A DNA stretch of 10,406 nt from Butyrivibrio sp. (GCA_017996845.1 JAGOGF010000091.1:1-10406); one strand, 5' to 3'; shown: positions 1 through 6,656, numbered from the stretch's first letter. Numbers and translations are program-made. The notes: generated by a model from the letters alone, not told the origin.

Positions 1-18
1 AGAATTGGGGTAGTCCAT
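1..18 (-). CDS. Possible 5' end of a gene leaving the window to the left
   Basis: On the - strand an ATG at 18-16 opens a frame reading MDYPNS before the edge is reached. An AAGGAG ribosome binding site (positions 29-34, - strand) lies 10 bases upstream, which is slightly long but workable. Six codons are too few to identify a family. The + strand here has stops in all three frames near the edge, so no upstream + gene clearly enters the window. This could equally be a chance ATG inside an intergenic or decayed mobile region. Confidence 0.18.
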
Positions 19-138
19 GGTGGCGGTTCTCCTTGTAGATGTAGGTTATGGTGATTTACATTCTACCAAAGACCCTGCCATGGATCTTTATATTATTCAG
101 ATGTCCAAGTTGATTTTACAATCGGCGTAAGAAAATAA

Positions 139-178
139 GGAAAATACTTTTGAAAAATTTGTAGTATTTTTTCTTTTT
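139..178 (+). terminator. Weak AT-rich terminator-like hairpin
   Basis: AAAATACT (141-148) pairs with AGTATTTT (163-170) around a 14-base loop and is followed by a long T-rich run to 179. The stem has only one G-C pair, so it would be weak. It could end transcription coming from the left before the chemoreceptor promoter, but no confident upstream + gene is seen. Confidence 0.25.
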
Positions 179-203
179 TAAACAATAACAAAAAACGCAC
201 AAA

Positions 204-221
204 AATGAAAGCACTTTCATT
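204..221 (+). promoter_or_regulatory. cre-like palindrome (candidate CcpA operator) upstream of the chemoreceptor
   Basis: Two 8-base arms, AATGAAAG (204-211) and CTTTCATT (214-221), are perfect inverted repeats around CA. The 14-mer at 206-219 matches the published cre consensus TGWAARCGYTWNCW at 13 of 14 positions; the mismatch is A for G in the central CG. It covers the expected -35 position for the -10 at 232-237, a typical place for repression. Catabolite control of this chemoreceptor is an inference. Another LacI/GalR-family protein could bind such a site. Confidence 0.5.
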
Positions 222-231
222 AAAAATATAG

Positions 232-237
232 TATAAT
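232..237 (+). promoter_or_regulatory. Candidate -10 element of the chemoreceptor promoter
   Basis: TATAAT matches the sigma-A -10 consensus exactly and lies 41 bases before the start codon. No good -35 occurs 16-18 bases upstream, because that position is occupied by the cre-like palindrome. No sigma-D (TAAA-N15-GCCGATAT) motif of the kind used by many chemotaxis genes was found. The surroundings are very AT-rich, so a chance match is possible. Confidence 0.4.
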
Positions 238-277
238 ATGATATGTAATATATTAACTTTTCCGGAGGATCAATATT

Positions 278-2044
278 ATGAGTAAAAATAGAAAGAAGTC
301 TGGGTTTGTGCCGTTTAAAAATGTGAATATCGGTATGAAACTGATCATTATCATCATTCCGCTTGAGATTCTTTCTCTTTTTTGTATTTTTTTCTTCAGT
401 TATCGTGAAAAAGCGGTAATGAATGAAACTACCCAGATGTATTATGACCAGCTTTATCAGGTCAATACGAATCTCTTGAGTGCAGATCGCGATTATTATC
501 AGTCGATGCTGGCAGAGACACAGTATCTGGTATATAAGGATTCGATGACAACAGAAGAGCATCAGCAGGCACTTAAGGATTATCAGGATAATGCGCAGCA
601 GGTGGTGGATCACATCAAAACGGTGGAATCCGTTGCTTCTTCACAGCCATATTTTTATGAAACGTACCAGGATAAGTCCGGCAATACAATGAAATCGCTT
701 TTGGATACATTTAACGCTTCTTATGTTAAATGGCAGAAGGCATTTGATCCTTCTACCGGAGAGGGAGATTTTAAGACGCAGTCGCAGATTTTCCTGGATA
801 CACGTGAATATATTAATACGATGCAGGATCTGATGGTTGCATATACAGATGTCAGCAGTGCCAATCTGACAGCTTCTGTGCAGAACAGTATAGCAACAAC
901 AGGTGTCATAATATTTGTAATATTGATATTAGTTGGAATCTTTTCGCTGAGCATTTCCAGATATATCAAAAAAAGTGTGCTTGAAGTTACAAAGCGTATT
1001 AATACAATTGCAGATAATGATTTGACGGATAAGACAGAGGCGCTTGATTCCAAAGATGAAATTGGTGTTTTGTCAAGATCTGCAAGCAGCGTACGGGATA
1101 GATTGCTGGAGATTGTTGGCAGACTGCAGGCATCTTCAGGAGAACTTACCGGATCAGCTGACATAATGGATTCCAGTACCGGAGAAGCTTCAAATTCCAT
1201 GAAGAATATTTCAAATGCTGTTTCGGAACTTGCAATTACAGCAACACAGCAGGCAATGGATATTGAAAAAATTGCCGGTAATATGAAAGAAATTGAAGAA
1301 GTTATGAAAAAAAGTGTATCCAGTACGGATGCGCTTGGGAATGTAGGTTCGCAGATCAATTCGATTACATCAAGTGGAATGCAGACTGTAGATGATCTGA
1401 TTGAAATTACGAAGCAAAGCAATACAGCTTTTCAGTCGATTTTTGATGTTATTTCCGGAATAGAAGAAAGCACACAGCGAATCAGTGAGGCAAGTGGGAT
1501 CATATCTTCTATTGCAGAGCAGACAAATCTGCTATCACTGAATGCAAGTATCGAAGCAGCGCGTGCGGGAGAAGCAGGAAAAGGATTTGCTGTTGTTGCA
1601 GAAGAAATACGCAAACTTTCTGAACAGAGTGCAAATTCAGTAGATACAATCAATCACATGTTGAGTGATCTGCAGAGTAATACCGGGCATGCAACAACGC
1701 AAAGCACTCTTGTAAAGGAGTATGTGGTAAAGCAGACAGATTCTGTAAGAAATACCAGAGAAAGTTTTAATGAAATTGTTGGAGCAATTGATACAGTTAA
1801 TCATTCTGTCATAAATCTGAACAATGTCAATCAGGAACTGGAGAATGGTATCAGAGACATCGGAAGTTTGATTGAAAGCCTTTCAGCAACGTCAGAAGAG
1901 AATGCGGCTACTGCTGAAGAACTAAATGCAACGACAGATATTGTTACCGGAAATATAGCCAATTTGCATGATACCGGTTCATCAATTAACGGATCAGCAA
2001 AGGGGCTCGGAGAGATCATCGGGACATTTAAGACGGAAGAATAA
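278..2044 (+). CDS. Methyl-accepting chemotaxis protein (transmembrane chemoreceptor)
   Basis: This is a 588-aa receptor that would sense an extracellular ligand and control CheA through CheW. Visible order: a basic cytoplasmic tail (KNRKK); TM1 at about 21-41; an extracellular, probably helical ligand domain at about 43-205, resembling a four-helix-bundle (4HB_MCP) domain; TM2 at about 207-227; HAMP at about 228-281; then the long coiled-coil signalling domain. The signalling-tip hairpin is unmistakable at about 411-450 ([38 protein letters not shown]). The segment near 536-550 ([15 protein letters not shown]) looks like a methylation region. There is no C-terminal CheR-tethering pentapeptide. 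The ligand domain gives no clue to the ligand. The ATG start has GGAGG (264-268) 9 bases upstream. The gene stands alone between its own promoter and terminator, with no che genes beside it. The family assignment is certain; the ligand is unknown. Confidence 0.97.
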   Translation: MSKNRKKSGFVPFKNVNIGMKLIIIIIPLEILSLFCIFFFSYREKAVMNETTQMYYDQLYQVNTNLLSADRDYYQSMLAETQYLVYKDSMTTEEHQQALKDYQDNAQQVVDHIKTVESVASSQPYFYETYQDKSGNTMKSLLDTFNASYVKWQKAFDPSTGEGDFKTQSQIFLDTREYINTMQDLMVAYTDVSSANLTASVQNSIATTGVIIFVILILVGIFSLSISRYIKKSVLEVTKRINTIADNDLTDKTEALDSKDEIGVLSRSASSVRDRLLEIVGRLQASSGELTGSADIMDSSTGEASNSMKNISNAVSELAITATQQAMDIEKIAGNMKEIEEVMKKSVSSTDALGNVGSQINSITSSGMQTVDDLIEITKQSNTAFQSIFDVISGIEESTQRISEASGIISSIAEQTNLLSLNASIEAARAGEAGKGFAVVAEEIRKLSEQSANSVDTINHMLSDLQSNTGHATTQSTLVKEYVVKQTDSVRNTRESFNEIVGAIDTVNHSVINLNNVNQELENGIRDIGSLIESLSATSEENAATAEELNATTDIVTGNIANLHDTGSSINGSAKGLGEIIGTFKTEE

Positions 2045-2087
2045 GCGTACGAGCGTAAAATGATATGAGAAAGAGAATATAGCGTAT

Positions 2088-2142
2088 ATATCGATCTCCG
2101 ATTGTCAGATTTCAGTCAACAATTGGAGATCGGTATTTTTTT
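2088..2142 (+). terminator. Intrinsic terminator of the chemoreceptor gene
   Basis: CGATCTCCGATTGT (2092-2105) pairs over 14 bases, with one G-U wobble, with ACAATTGGAGATCG (2119-2132) around a 13-base loop. Flanking bases can extend the stem to 2088/2136. The stem runs into a T run at 2136-2142. It lies about 45 bases after the stop codon, so the chemoreceptor is probably monocistronic. Confidence 0.9.
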
Positions 2143-2406
2143 GGAAAAAAATAAAATGAGTTTTTGTGAAAAAAACATAAATTGCTGCAATATCAAAATA
2201 GCATGTGCTATTATGGAATAACAACGATTTTTTCTTTTGGCTGTTTTGATAAAATATATTTCATAAGAAACAGAAAGCTGCCGGTTTTTTATCAGATGAT
2301 TTGCAAAAATCAGCAAGGGTATTTGAACAGCTTCAGACATACCAAAGATTTCATCATAGAGGTATGAATAACAATAGTTTGCCGAAAGGCGTGGAGGAAA
2401 CATAAA
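2143..2406 (+). promoter_or_regulatory. Gene-free leader region with two candidate extended -10 promoters
   Basis: No convincing gene lies here. The 61-codon + frame at 2182-2367 has no ribosome binding site and an unremarkable composition. Two extended -10 elements are visible: TGC-TATTAT at 2206-2214 and TGA-TAAAAT at 2247-2255. Neither has a good -35. Either could drive the small membrane protein at 2407, giving a leader of about 145-185 bases. No terminator or recognisable riboswitch was found in the leader. Confidence 0.35.
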
Positions 2407-2637
2407 ATGACAGTATTGATTGCGCTTATTCTGATTTTTGCACTTGGTGGCGGAGTGATCAGTTTCGCAGTGCGTGCAGCATGGGGAATCCTGAAATTTT
2501 TTCTTGGGCTTATTATTTTTCTGCTTTTCCCGGGAATTCTTATATTTGCAATTGTAATGGGATTCTTCTCGTATGTGATATTGCCGGTATTGATTATTGG
2601 TGGCATACTATATCTTGTCTTCAAGCAGGTCGCATGA
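2407..2637 (+). CDS. Small hydrophobic membrane protein of unknown function
   Basis: This is a 76-aa protein made almost entirely of hydrophobic residues. Likely membrane segments are at about 2-20, 28-50 and 53-73. The only charged residues are one Arg near position 23 and two Lys (near 30 and 73). A strong ribosome binding site (GGAGG, 2393-2397) sits 9 bases before the ATG, and the frame is intact, which argues for a real gene. I do not recognise the family. Glycine-rich turns (LGGG, IIGGI) separate the segments. It is bounded on the left by the chemoreceptor terminator and on the right by a new promoter, so it is probably transcribed alone. No function can be assigned. Confidence 0.75.
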   Translation: MTVLIALILIFALGGGVISFAVRAAWGILKFFLGLIIFLLFPGILIFAIVMGFFSYVILPVLIIGGILYLVFKQVA

Positions 2638-2648
2638 GTTCTGCTTTC

Positions 2649-2677
2649 TTGACCCGAAAGTGTTGCTGTGCTATAGT
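2649..2677 (+). promoter_or_regulatory. Strong sigma-A promoter ahead of the CDF-acyltransferase-MATE genes
   Basis: TTGACC (2649-2654) and TATAGT (2672-2677) are separated by 17 bases, each with 5 of 6 consensus bases. A TG dinucleotide at 2669-2670 makes it an extended -10 as well. Transcription would start near 2684. The transcript then meets a terminator-like hairpin within about 20-60 bases, before the first gene at 2788. Confidence 0.75.
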
Positions 2678-2701
2678 TTTATAAGTAAATATGACGAAAT
2701 C

Positions 2702-2749
2702 AAAGCGTCAGTATTCTGCATTTTTTCCGCAGAAGTGCTGACGTTTTTT
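2702..2749 (+). terminator. Terminator-like hairpin in the leader of the metal-exporter operon
   Basis: CGTCAG (2706-2711) pairs with CTGACG (2738-2743), and TTCTGC (2714-2719) pairs with GCAGAA (2729-2734). A small internal loop separates the two helices, the apical loop is 9 bases, and TTTTTT follows (2744-2749). It has full intrinsic-terminator form. It may simply end the small membrane gene that stops at 2637. Because a good promoter lies between that stop and this hairpin, it may instead act as an attenuator or the 3' end of a roughly 65-base RNA. No competing antiterminator pairing was obvious by eye. Confidence 0.8.
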
Positions 2750-2772
2750 GTGGATAGAGCAAAAGGAACAGC

Positions 2773-2779
2773 AAGGAGG
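2773..2779 (+). promoter_or_regulatory. Ribosome binding site that fixes the TTG start of the CDF gene
   Basis: AAGGAGG ends 8 bases before TTG at 2788. No ATG or GTG start with comparable spacing lies in that frame, so this site decides the start codon. Confidence 0.85.
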
Positions 2780-2787
2780 ATTTTACA

Positions 2788-3975
2788 TTGACATTGTTTT
2801 TGGCAAAATTTTTTTTTAAGGATTATGCGGAAACGGACAGACCGGAGGTTCGGCAAAAATACGGAATCCTAAGCGGATTGCTTGGTATTTGTTTTAATCT
2901 TTTTCTGTTTACATTTAAAATGATTGCAGGCATGCTCAGTCATTCCATTTCCATTATGGCAGATGCTTTTAATAATCTTTCCGATGCAGGATCATCGGTC
3001 ATTACAGTAATCGGTTTTCATCTTGCAGGAAATGATCCGGATCCGGAGCATCCGTTCGGACATGGGCGGATAGAATATATTTCAGGACTGATTGTTGCAT
3101 TTCTGATTCTGATTATGGCGTACCAGCTGGTGATATCTTCTGTCGATAAAATCCTGCATCCGCAGGAGCTTACATTCAGCCCTGTTATTGCACTGATACT
3201 GGTGGTATCAATTGTGGTAAAACTGTATATGTATTTTAATAACAGACAGGCTGGCAAAGTGATTGGAAGTCCTGTTATGATGACAACCGCTGCGGACAGT
3301 ATTTCGGATGCAGTTGCAACAACAGTTGTTTTGGTTTCTTCCATTTTCAGTTTTTATACAGGAATGAACATTGATGGGATTTGCGGCGTTGCAGTCGGTC
3401 TTTTTATTGCAAGGGCAGGAATCGGAGCAGCGATGGATACCATCAGCCCGCTTTTGGGGAATCCGGCATCCGTGCAGTTGGTGGAACAGATCAGAAACTG
3501 TGTGATGAAACATGATGGTATAATCGGGATTCATGATCTTGTAGTGCATGATTACGGGCCGGGCAGATTTATGATCTCTTTACACGCAGAAGTCCCTGCA
3601 AGCGGAAATATACTGGAAATACATGATATGATTGATAATATTGAACAGGAACTTGAAAATGAGCTGCACTGTGAGGCTGTGATTCATATGGATCCGATTA
3701 CAACGGATGATTCCTATACGAATGAACTGAAAGAAAAGGTGCGGCAAATCATTCAGGAAACAGATCCGGTTCTGCAGTTCCATGATTTCCGGGTTGTCAG
3801 AGGCAAAACGCATACCAACGTGCTGTTTGATGTTGTGGCGCCATTCAAATATGTCAAAAGTGCGGAAGAACTGACCGAAGAAATCGATATGCGAATTCAG
3901 AAACTGGATGATCATCTTCACAGCGTGATTCATGTAGACAGAGTATATGTGGAAAAGGAAGAGCAGAAAAGTTGA
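2788..3975 (+). CDS. Cation diffusion facilitator, probable Mn2+ exporter (MntE-like)
   Basis: This 395-aa inner-membrane antiporter would export a divalent metal in exchange for protons. It has six membrane segments at about 26-215 and the family signatures HSISIMADAFNNLSDAGSS (52-70) and PEHPFGHGR (86-94). The transport-site positions read N62-x3-D66 in TM2 and D170-x3-D174 in TM5. Zn-type members such as YiiP have Asp-Asp in TM2 and His-Asp in TM5. The N/D plus D/D set is the one described for manganese CDFs such as streptococcal MntE, so Mn2+ is the favoured substrate by inference. The cytoplasmic part is long and looks like two tandem copies of the CDF C-terminal domain (about 231-304 and 314-388). 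The total length is close to that of MntE and longer than the usual ~300 aa. The start is TTG with AAGGAGG 8 bases upstream. It is the first gene of a likely operon and overlaps the next start by 4 bases. Confidence 0.92.
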   Translation: MTLFLAKFFFKDYAETDRPEVRQKYGILSGLLGICFNLFLFTFKMIAGMLSHSISIMADAFNNLSDAGSSVITVIGFHLAGNDPDPEHPFGHGRIEYISGLIVAFLILIMAYQLVISSVDKILHPQELTFSPVIALILVVSIVVKLYMYFNNRQAGKVIGSPVMMTTAADSISDAVATTVVLVSSIFSFYTGMNIDGICGVAVGLFIARAGIGAAMDTISPLLGNPASVQLVEQIRNCVMKHDGIIGIHDLVVHDYGPGRFMISLHAEVPASGNILEIHDMIDNIEQELENELHCEAVIHMDPITTDDSYTNELKEKVRQIIQETDPVLQFHDFRVVRGKTHTNVLFDVVAPFKYVKSAEELTEEIDMRIQKLDDHLHSVIHVDRVYVEKEEQKS

Positions 3976-5072
3976 AGCAGGAAGAAATGAAAAACAGGCA
4001 AAATGGAAAGGATATTGCAAAGGCAATCGGCATTTACCTTGTGGTAACGGGGCATTTGTTAAGTGAGCAGGCGCAGGCAGGTCATGCACTGATTTATCTG
4101 GTGCATATGCCGCTCTTTTTCTGGATCAGTGGATATTTTCTGTATGGGTCTGTAAAAAAACATTCTTTTGCAGAAAATGTGCGGAATAAAACAGGTACAC
4201 TTCTGATTCCGTTTCTTGTATGGTCAGGGGTGGCACTTCTTGCAAATCTGGCAGTATCTTTTTTGAATGGAAGTTTATGTTTGCAAGTCATCAGTTCAGG
4301 ATTTTATGAGATTTATATGCAGGCCAGAAGTATGTGGTTTTTATTAATCCTTTTTCTGGCACAGCTGTTGGTGCTTTTGGTGCACAGGCTGATGAAAAAG
4401 CAGTTTATAAAACTGGAAACAGGTATCATGCTCTTCACCTGGTTTATTTTGATTCTGCCGCTGCCGGATCAGCTATTTAGTCTTGACAAATTCAAATGGA
4501 TGTTTCCTTATTTGATTTTAGGTTACGGAATGCATGGTATTGAAGTCTTTTTAGAAGAACAGAAATCGGATTTTTCTAAAAAAACTTTGGTGTCAGTTGG
4601 TATGCAGATAAAAAAAGCTTGCAGAAAGTATGCAGGTATAATCGGAATAGTGTGCTGTGCAGTGTATATTTTTGTTACGCTAAAACTTTATATGCATCCA
4701 TATGTGCAGGCATTTCTATCCAAAAAATACGATGGAGTAATTGATTTTCTTCCATATTTTCTTATTTTCTTATTGAGTCTTCTGGGACTTCTGGGAGTAA
4801 TGCAATTGTCTGAAGGATTATCCGGGAGCAGGTTCGGAAATATTCTGGCAGGTGTGGGTAGGTACAGCATGGATATTTATGTGATTCACATGTTTTTTAT
4901 TAAGTTTGTTACTTATGTACCCGCATATGCAAAAAAAAGTGAAATTGCCTATAATTGCGGCTTTGTGCCATTCTATGCAATTGGTATAGTAGGAGCAGTA
5001 TATTTGATGGCAGCATTGCTTTTTAGACATATTGGATTATATTGCAGCATTATGGGGATAAACAGGAAGTGA
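3972..5072 (+). CDS. Membrane acyltransferase, acyltransferase-3 (OafA/YrhL-like) family
   Basis: This 366-aa polytopic protein has about ten membrane segments. The N-terminal signature is KDIAKAIGIYLVVTGHLL (13-30) with His28, the conserved catalytic-region histidine of this family. It is followed by VHMPLFFWISGYF (44-56), and near the C terminus by GRYSMDIYVIHMFF (296-309), another family hallmark. Such proteins typically O-acylate cell-envelope glycans or exported small molecules; the substrate here cannot be read. The frame opens at TTG 3972, overlapping the CDF stop in a TTGA arrangement, with GGAAGAG (3957-3963) 8 bases upstream. An alternative ATG at 3987 would shorten it by five residues but has an AGGA only about 4 bases away. 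It sits between a metal exporter and a MATE pump, so it is probably co-transcribed; whether the functions are linked is unknown. Confidence 0.9.
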   Translation: MKQEEMKNRQNGKDIAKAIGIYLVVTGHLLSEQAQAGHALIYLVHMPLFFWISGYFLYGSVKKHSFAENVRNKTGTLLIPFLVWSGVALLANLAVSFLNGSLCLQVISSGFYEIYMQARSMWFLLILFLAQLLVLLVHRLMKKQFIKLETGIMLFTWFILILPLPDQLFSLDKFKWMFPYLILGYGMHGIEVFLEEQKSDFSKKTLVSVGMQIKKACRKYAGIIGIVCCAVYIFVTLKLYMHPYVQAFLSKKYDGVIDFLPYFLIFLLSLLGLLGVMQLSEGLSGSRFGNILAGVGRYSMDIYVIHMFFIKFVTYVPAYAKKSEIAYNCGFVPFYAIGIVGAVYLMAALLFRHIGLYCSIMGINRK

Positions 5073-5082
5073 GGCAGAAATT

Positions 5083-6528
5083 TTGAGACAGGCAGATGAA
5101 CAGGAGTCAGAAACAGAAATGGAAACGGAAATAGAGACAAAAGGAAATATTGGTTCAACAGAACAAAATGCAGCAGAAACGGCAAGGCAGAAGCGATATA
5201 TTTATATGACGCAGACACCCATTAAGAGGTTGATCATAGATCTTTCTATTCCAACGATTATCAGTATGCTGGTCAGCGGGTTATATAATATGGCAGATAC
5301 TTTTTTCGTCGGGAAGCTTTCTACACAGGCAACTGCAGCTGTTGGAATAGTATTTTCCATTATGGCAATTATTCAGGCGGTCGGTTTTTTCTGCGGACAT
5401 GGTTCGGGCAATTATATGTCCAGAAGACTAGGAGCAGGGGATGTAAAGGAAGCTTCTGAAATGGCAGCAACAGGATTTGTACTTGCGTTTATTTTGGGAG
5501 GACTGATTCTGGTTCTGGGAATTATTTTTTTGAAACCATTATCGATATTTCTTGGTGCGACACCGACGATGTTGAAAGAAACACAGGATTATATGCGAAT
5601 TATTCTGATCGGAGCACCTTATATGACGGCACAGCTGGTTATTAACAATCAGCTGCGTTTTCAGGGAAGTGCCATGTATGCAATGGTAGGCCTGGTGTCT
5701 GGAGCGGTAATAAATGTTGGACTGGACCCACTTTTTATTTTTACATGCGGCATGGGGGTATCAGGAGCTGCACTTGCCACGATTCTGAGTCAGTTTATCA
5801 GTTTCTGTATTCTATTTGCGGGAAGTCAGAAAGGGGCTAATATTCGGTTTAATTTGAAAAATGTCCGTTTCAGCAGACATTACATGCTGCAGATTGTAAA
5901 TGGTGGAACGCCTTCTCTTTGCAGGCAGGGTCTTAACAGTATTGCTACAATTATTATGAATACTATGGCAGGAACGCTTGGCGGCGTTGCAGCAATTGCA
6001 GGGATGTCCATTGTCACAAGGGTTATGCTATTGGCTAATTCGGCATTAATTGGGTTTGGACAGGGATTTCAACCGGTCTGTGCATTTAATTATGGTGCAG
6101 ATTTAAAGGAAAGGGTCAGAAAGAGTTTTTGGTTTTGTGTCAAATATGGAACAATCTTTTTAATTGTTATGGCAGTTTTATGCGGGGTCTTTTCAACAGA
6201 AATTATCACCTTTTTCAGAAAAGATCCGGATGTGATTGCTGTCGGAAGTGTAGCACTGCGAATTCAGGCACTTGTTTTTCCGCTGAATGCATTTATTATC
6301 ATGGCGAATATGATGCTGCAGTCAATCGGAAAGGGCGTAAAGGCATCTGTTCTTGCGGCATCGAGATCCGGTCTTTTCTTCATTCCATTTATTTTGATTC
6401 TGTCCTATATATTTGGACTTTTTGGTGTAGAAATTACGCAGACATGTTCTGATATCTGTACCTTTGCAATTTCTATTCCTATGGCTGCTTCAGAACTCAG
6501 AAAAATGAAATCCAATGGTAAAAACTAG
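5083..6528 (+). CDS. MATE family multidrug/cation efflux protein (MepA-like)
   Basis: This 481-aa transporter has about 12 membrane segments and is expected to extrude cationic or drug-like compounds using a Na+ or H+ gradient. Family features: TPIKRLIIDLSIPTIISML (45-63), GLYNMADTFFVGKLS (66-80), GHGSGNYMSRRLGAGD (105-120), and in the second half GFGQGFQPVCAFNYGA (324-339). The sequence resembles the Clostridia MATE proteins usually grouped with MepA. The first ~41 residues are a hydrophilic, Glu/Thr-rich extension (ESETEMETEIETK) not expected in the family core. The chosen TTG start has GTGAGG about 8 bases upstream. An ATG at 5206 (Met42) begins exactly at the conserved core but has only a weak ribosome binding site, so the start is uncertain. 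It lies 10 bases after the acyltransferase. Its stop codon is inside the first Fur-type palindrome of the next operon, and no separate terminator is visible. Confidence 0.93.
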   Translation: MRQADEQESETEMETEIETKGNIGSTEQNAAETARQKRYIYMTQTPIKRLIIDLSIPTIISMLVSGLYNMADTFFVGKLSTQATAAVGIVFSIMAIIQAVGFFCGHGSGNYMSRRLGAGDVKEASEMAATGFVLAFILGGLILVLGIIFLKPLSIFLGATPTMLKETQDYMRIILIGAPYMTAQLVINNQLRFQGSAMYAMVGLVSGAVINVGLDPLFIFTCGMGVSGAALATILSQFISFCILFAGSQKGANIRFNLKNVRFSRHYMLQIVNGGTPSLCRQGLNSIATIIMNTMAGTLGGVAAIAGMSIVTRVMLLANSALIGFGQGFQPVCAFNYGADLKERVRKSFWFCVKYGTIFLIVMAVLCGVFSTEIITFFRKDPDVIAVGSVALRIQALVFPLNAFIIMANMMLQSIGKGVKASVLAASRSGLFFIPFILILSYIFGLFGVEITQTCSDICTFAISIPMAASELRKMKSNGKN

Positions 6529-6554
6529 TAAATGCAAATAATTCGCATTTACTA
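6526..6554 (+). promoter_or_regulatory. Upstream Fur-family-type operator (candidate Zur box 1)
   Basis: This is a 29-base palindrome centred on A6540 with 13 of 14 base pairs matching; the exception is 6536/6544. Its 15-base core, TGCAAATAATTCGCA (6533-6547), has the 7-1-7 inverted-repeat geometry of Fur, Zur and PerR boxes. It overlaps the stop codon of the MATE gene and ends right beside the -35 of the downstream promoter. It agrees with the second palindrome at 21 of 25 positions. Zur is inferred from the znu-type genes downstream; the half-site differs from the Bacillus Zur half-site (TCGTAAT). Confidence 0.7.
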
Positions 6555-6583
6555 TTGACACAAAACAAAAGGAAGGGTATTCT
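6555..6583 (+). promoter_or_regulatory. Sigma-A promoter of the zinc-uptake operon
   Basis: TTGACA (6555-6560, perfect consensus) is followed after 17 bases by TATTCT (6578-6583, 4 of 6). Transcription would start near 6590, about 67 bases before the first gene. The promoter is sandwiched between two matching palindromes, so a repressor bound there would occlude both its upstream edge and the start region. Confidence 0.75.
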
Positions 6584-6589
6584 TTCATA

Positions 6590-6630
6590 GGGGGTATGTA
6601 AATGCAAGTTATTTGCACTTACATACCCCC
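6590..6630 (+). promoter_or_regulatory. Downstream Fur-family-type operator (candidate Zur box 2) within a 41-base palindrome
   Basis: The arms 6590-6609 and 6611-6630 are inverted repeats around T6610, with 18 of 20 pairs matching (mismatches at 6602/6618 and 6608/6612). The outer part is GGGGGTATGTAA against TTACATACCCCC. The inner 15-base core, TGCAAGTTATTTGCA (6603-6617), has the same 7-1-7 layout as the upstream site. It starts at about the predicted +1, an ideal position for repression. In RNA the same bases would form a long hairpin at the extreme 5' end of the transcript. No T run follows, so it is not a typical terminator. Confidence 0.7.
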
Positions 6631-6656
6631 GTATCAATGGAAAGGAGTGCCGGAAA

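Noticed and set aside
14..130. Short + strand frame after the stop at 11-13, ending at TAA 128-130
   Set aside because: Only 38 codons, no ribosome binding site, no recognisable family; it may be the antisense of the leader of a - strand gene that exits left.
116..613. 165-codon - strand frame across the chemoreceptor start
   Set aside because: It is the reverse complement of the chemoreceptor 5' end and its AT-rich promoter, with no ribosome binding site and no family resemblance.
721..1422. 233-codon - strand frame inside the chemoreceptor
   Set aside because: It lies entirely opposite the well-supported receptor gene and reflects its codon bias; no independent coding evidence.
2182..2367. 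61-codon + strand frame between the chemoreceptor terminator and the small membrane protein
   Set aside because: No ribosome binding site, an aromatic/basic composition typical of translated AT-rich DNA, and candidate -10 elements lie within it.
2684..2787. Possible Mn (yybP-ykoY) or NiCo riboswitch ahead of the CDF exporter
   Set aside because: The leader before the terminator is only about 65 bases and lacks the conserved junction sequences of either class.
6129..6452. 107-codon + strand frame inside the MATE gene
   Set aside because: It is an alternative frame within a convincing transporter gene, with Cys-rich, non-family sequence.
6526..6630. Palindromes after the MATE gene read as intrinsic terminators
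   Set aside because: Neither is followed by a T run, and their shared 7-1-7 cores on both sides of a good promoter are better explained as operators; some terminating effect cannot be excluded.
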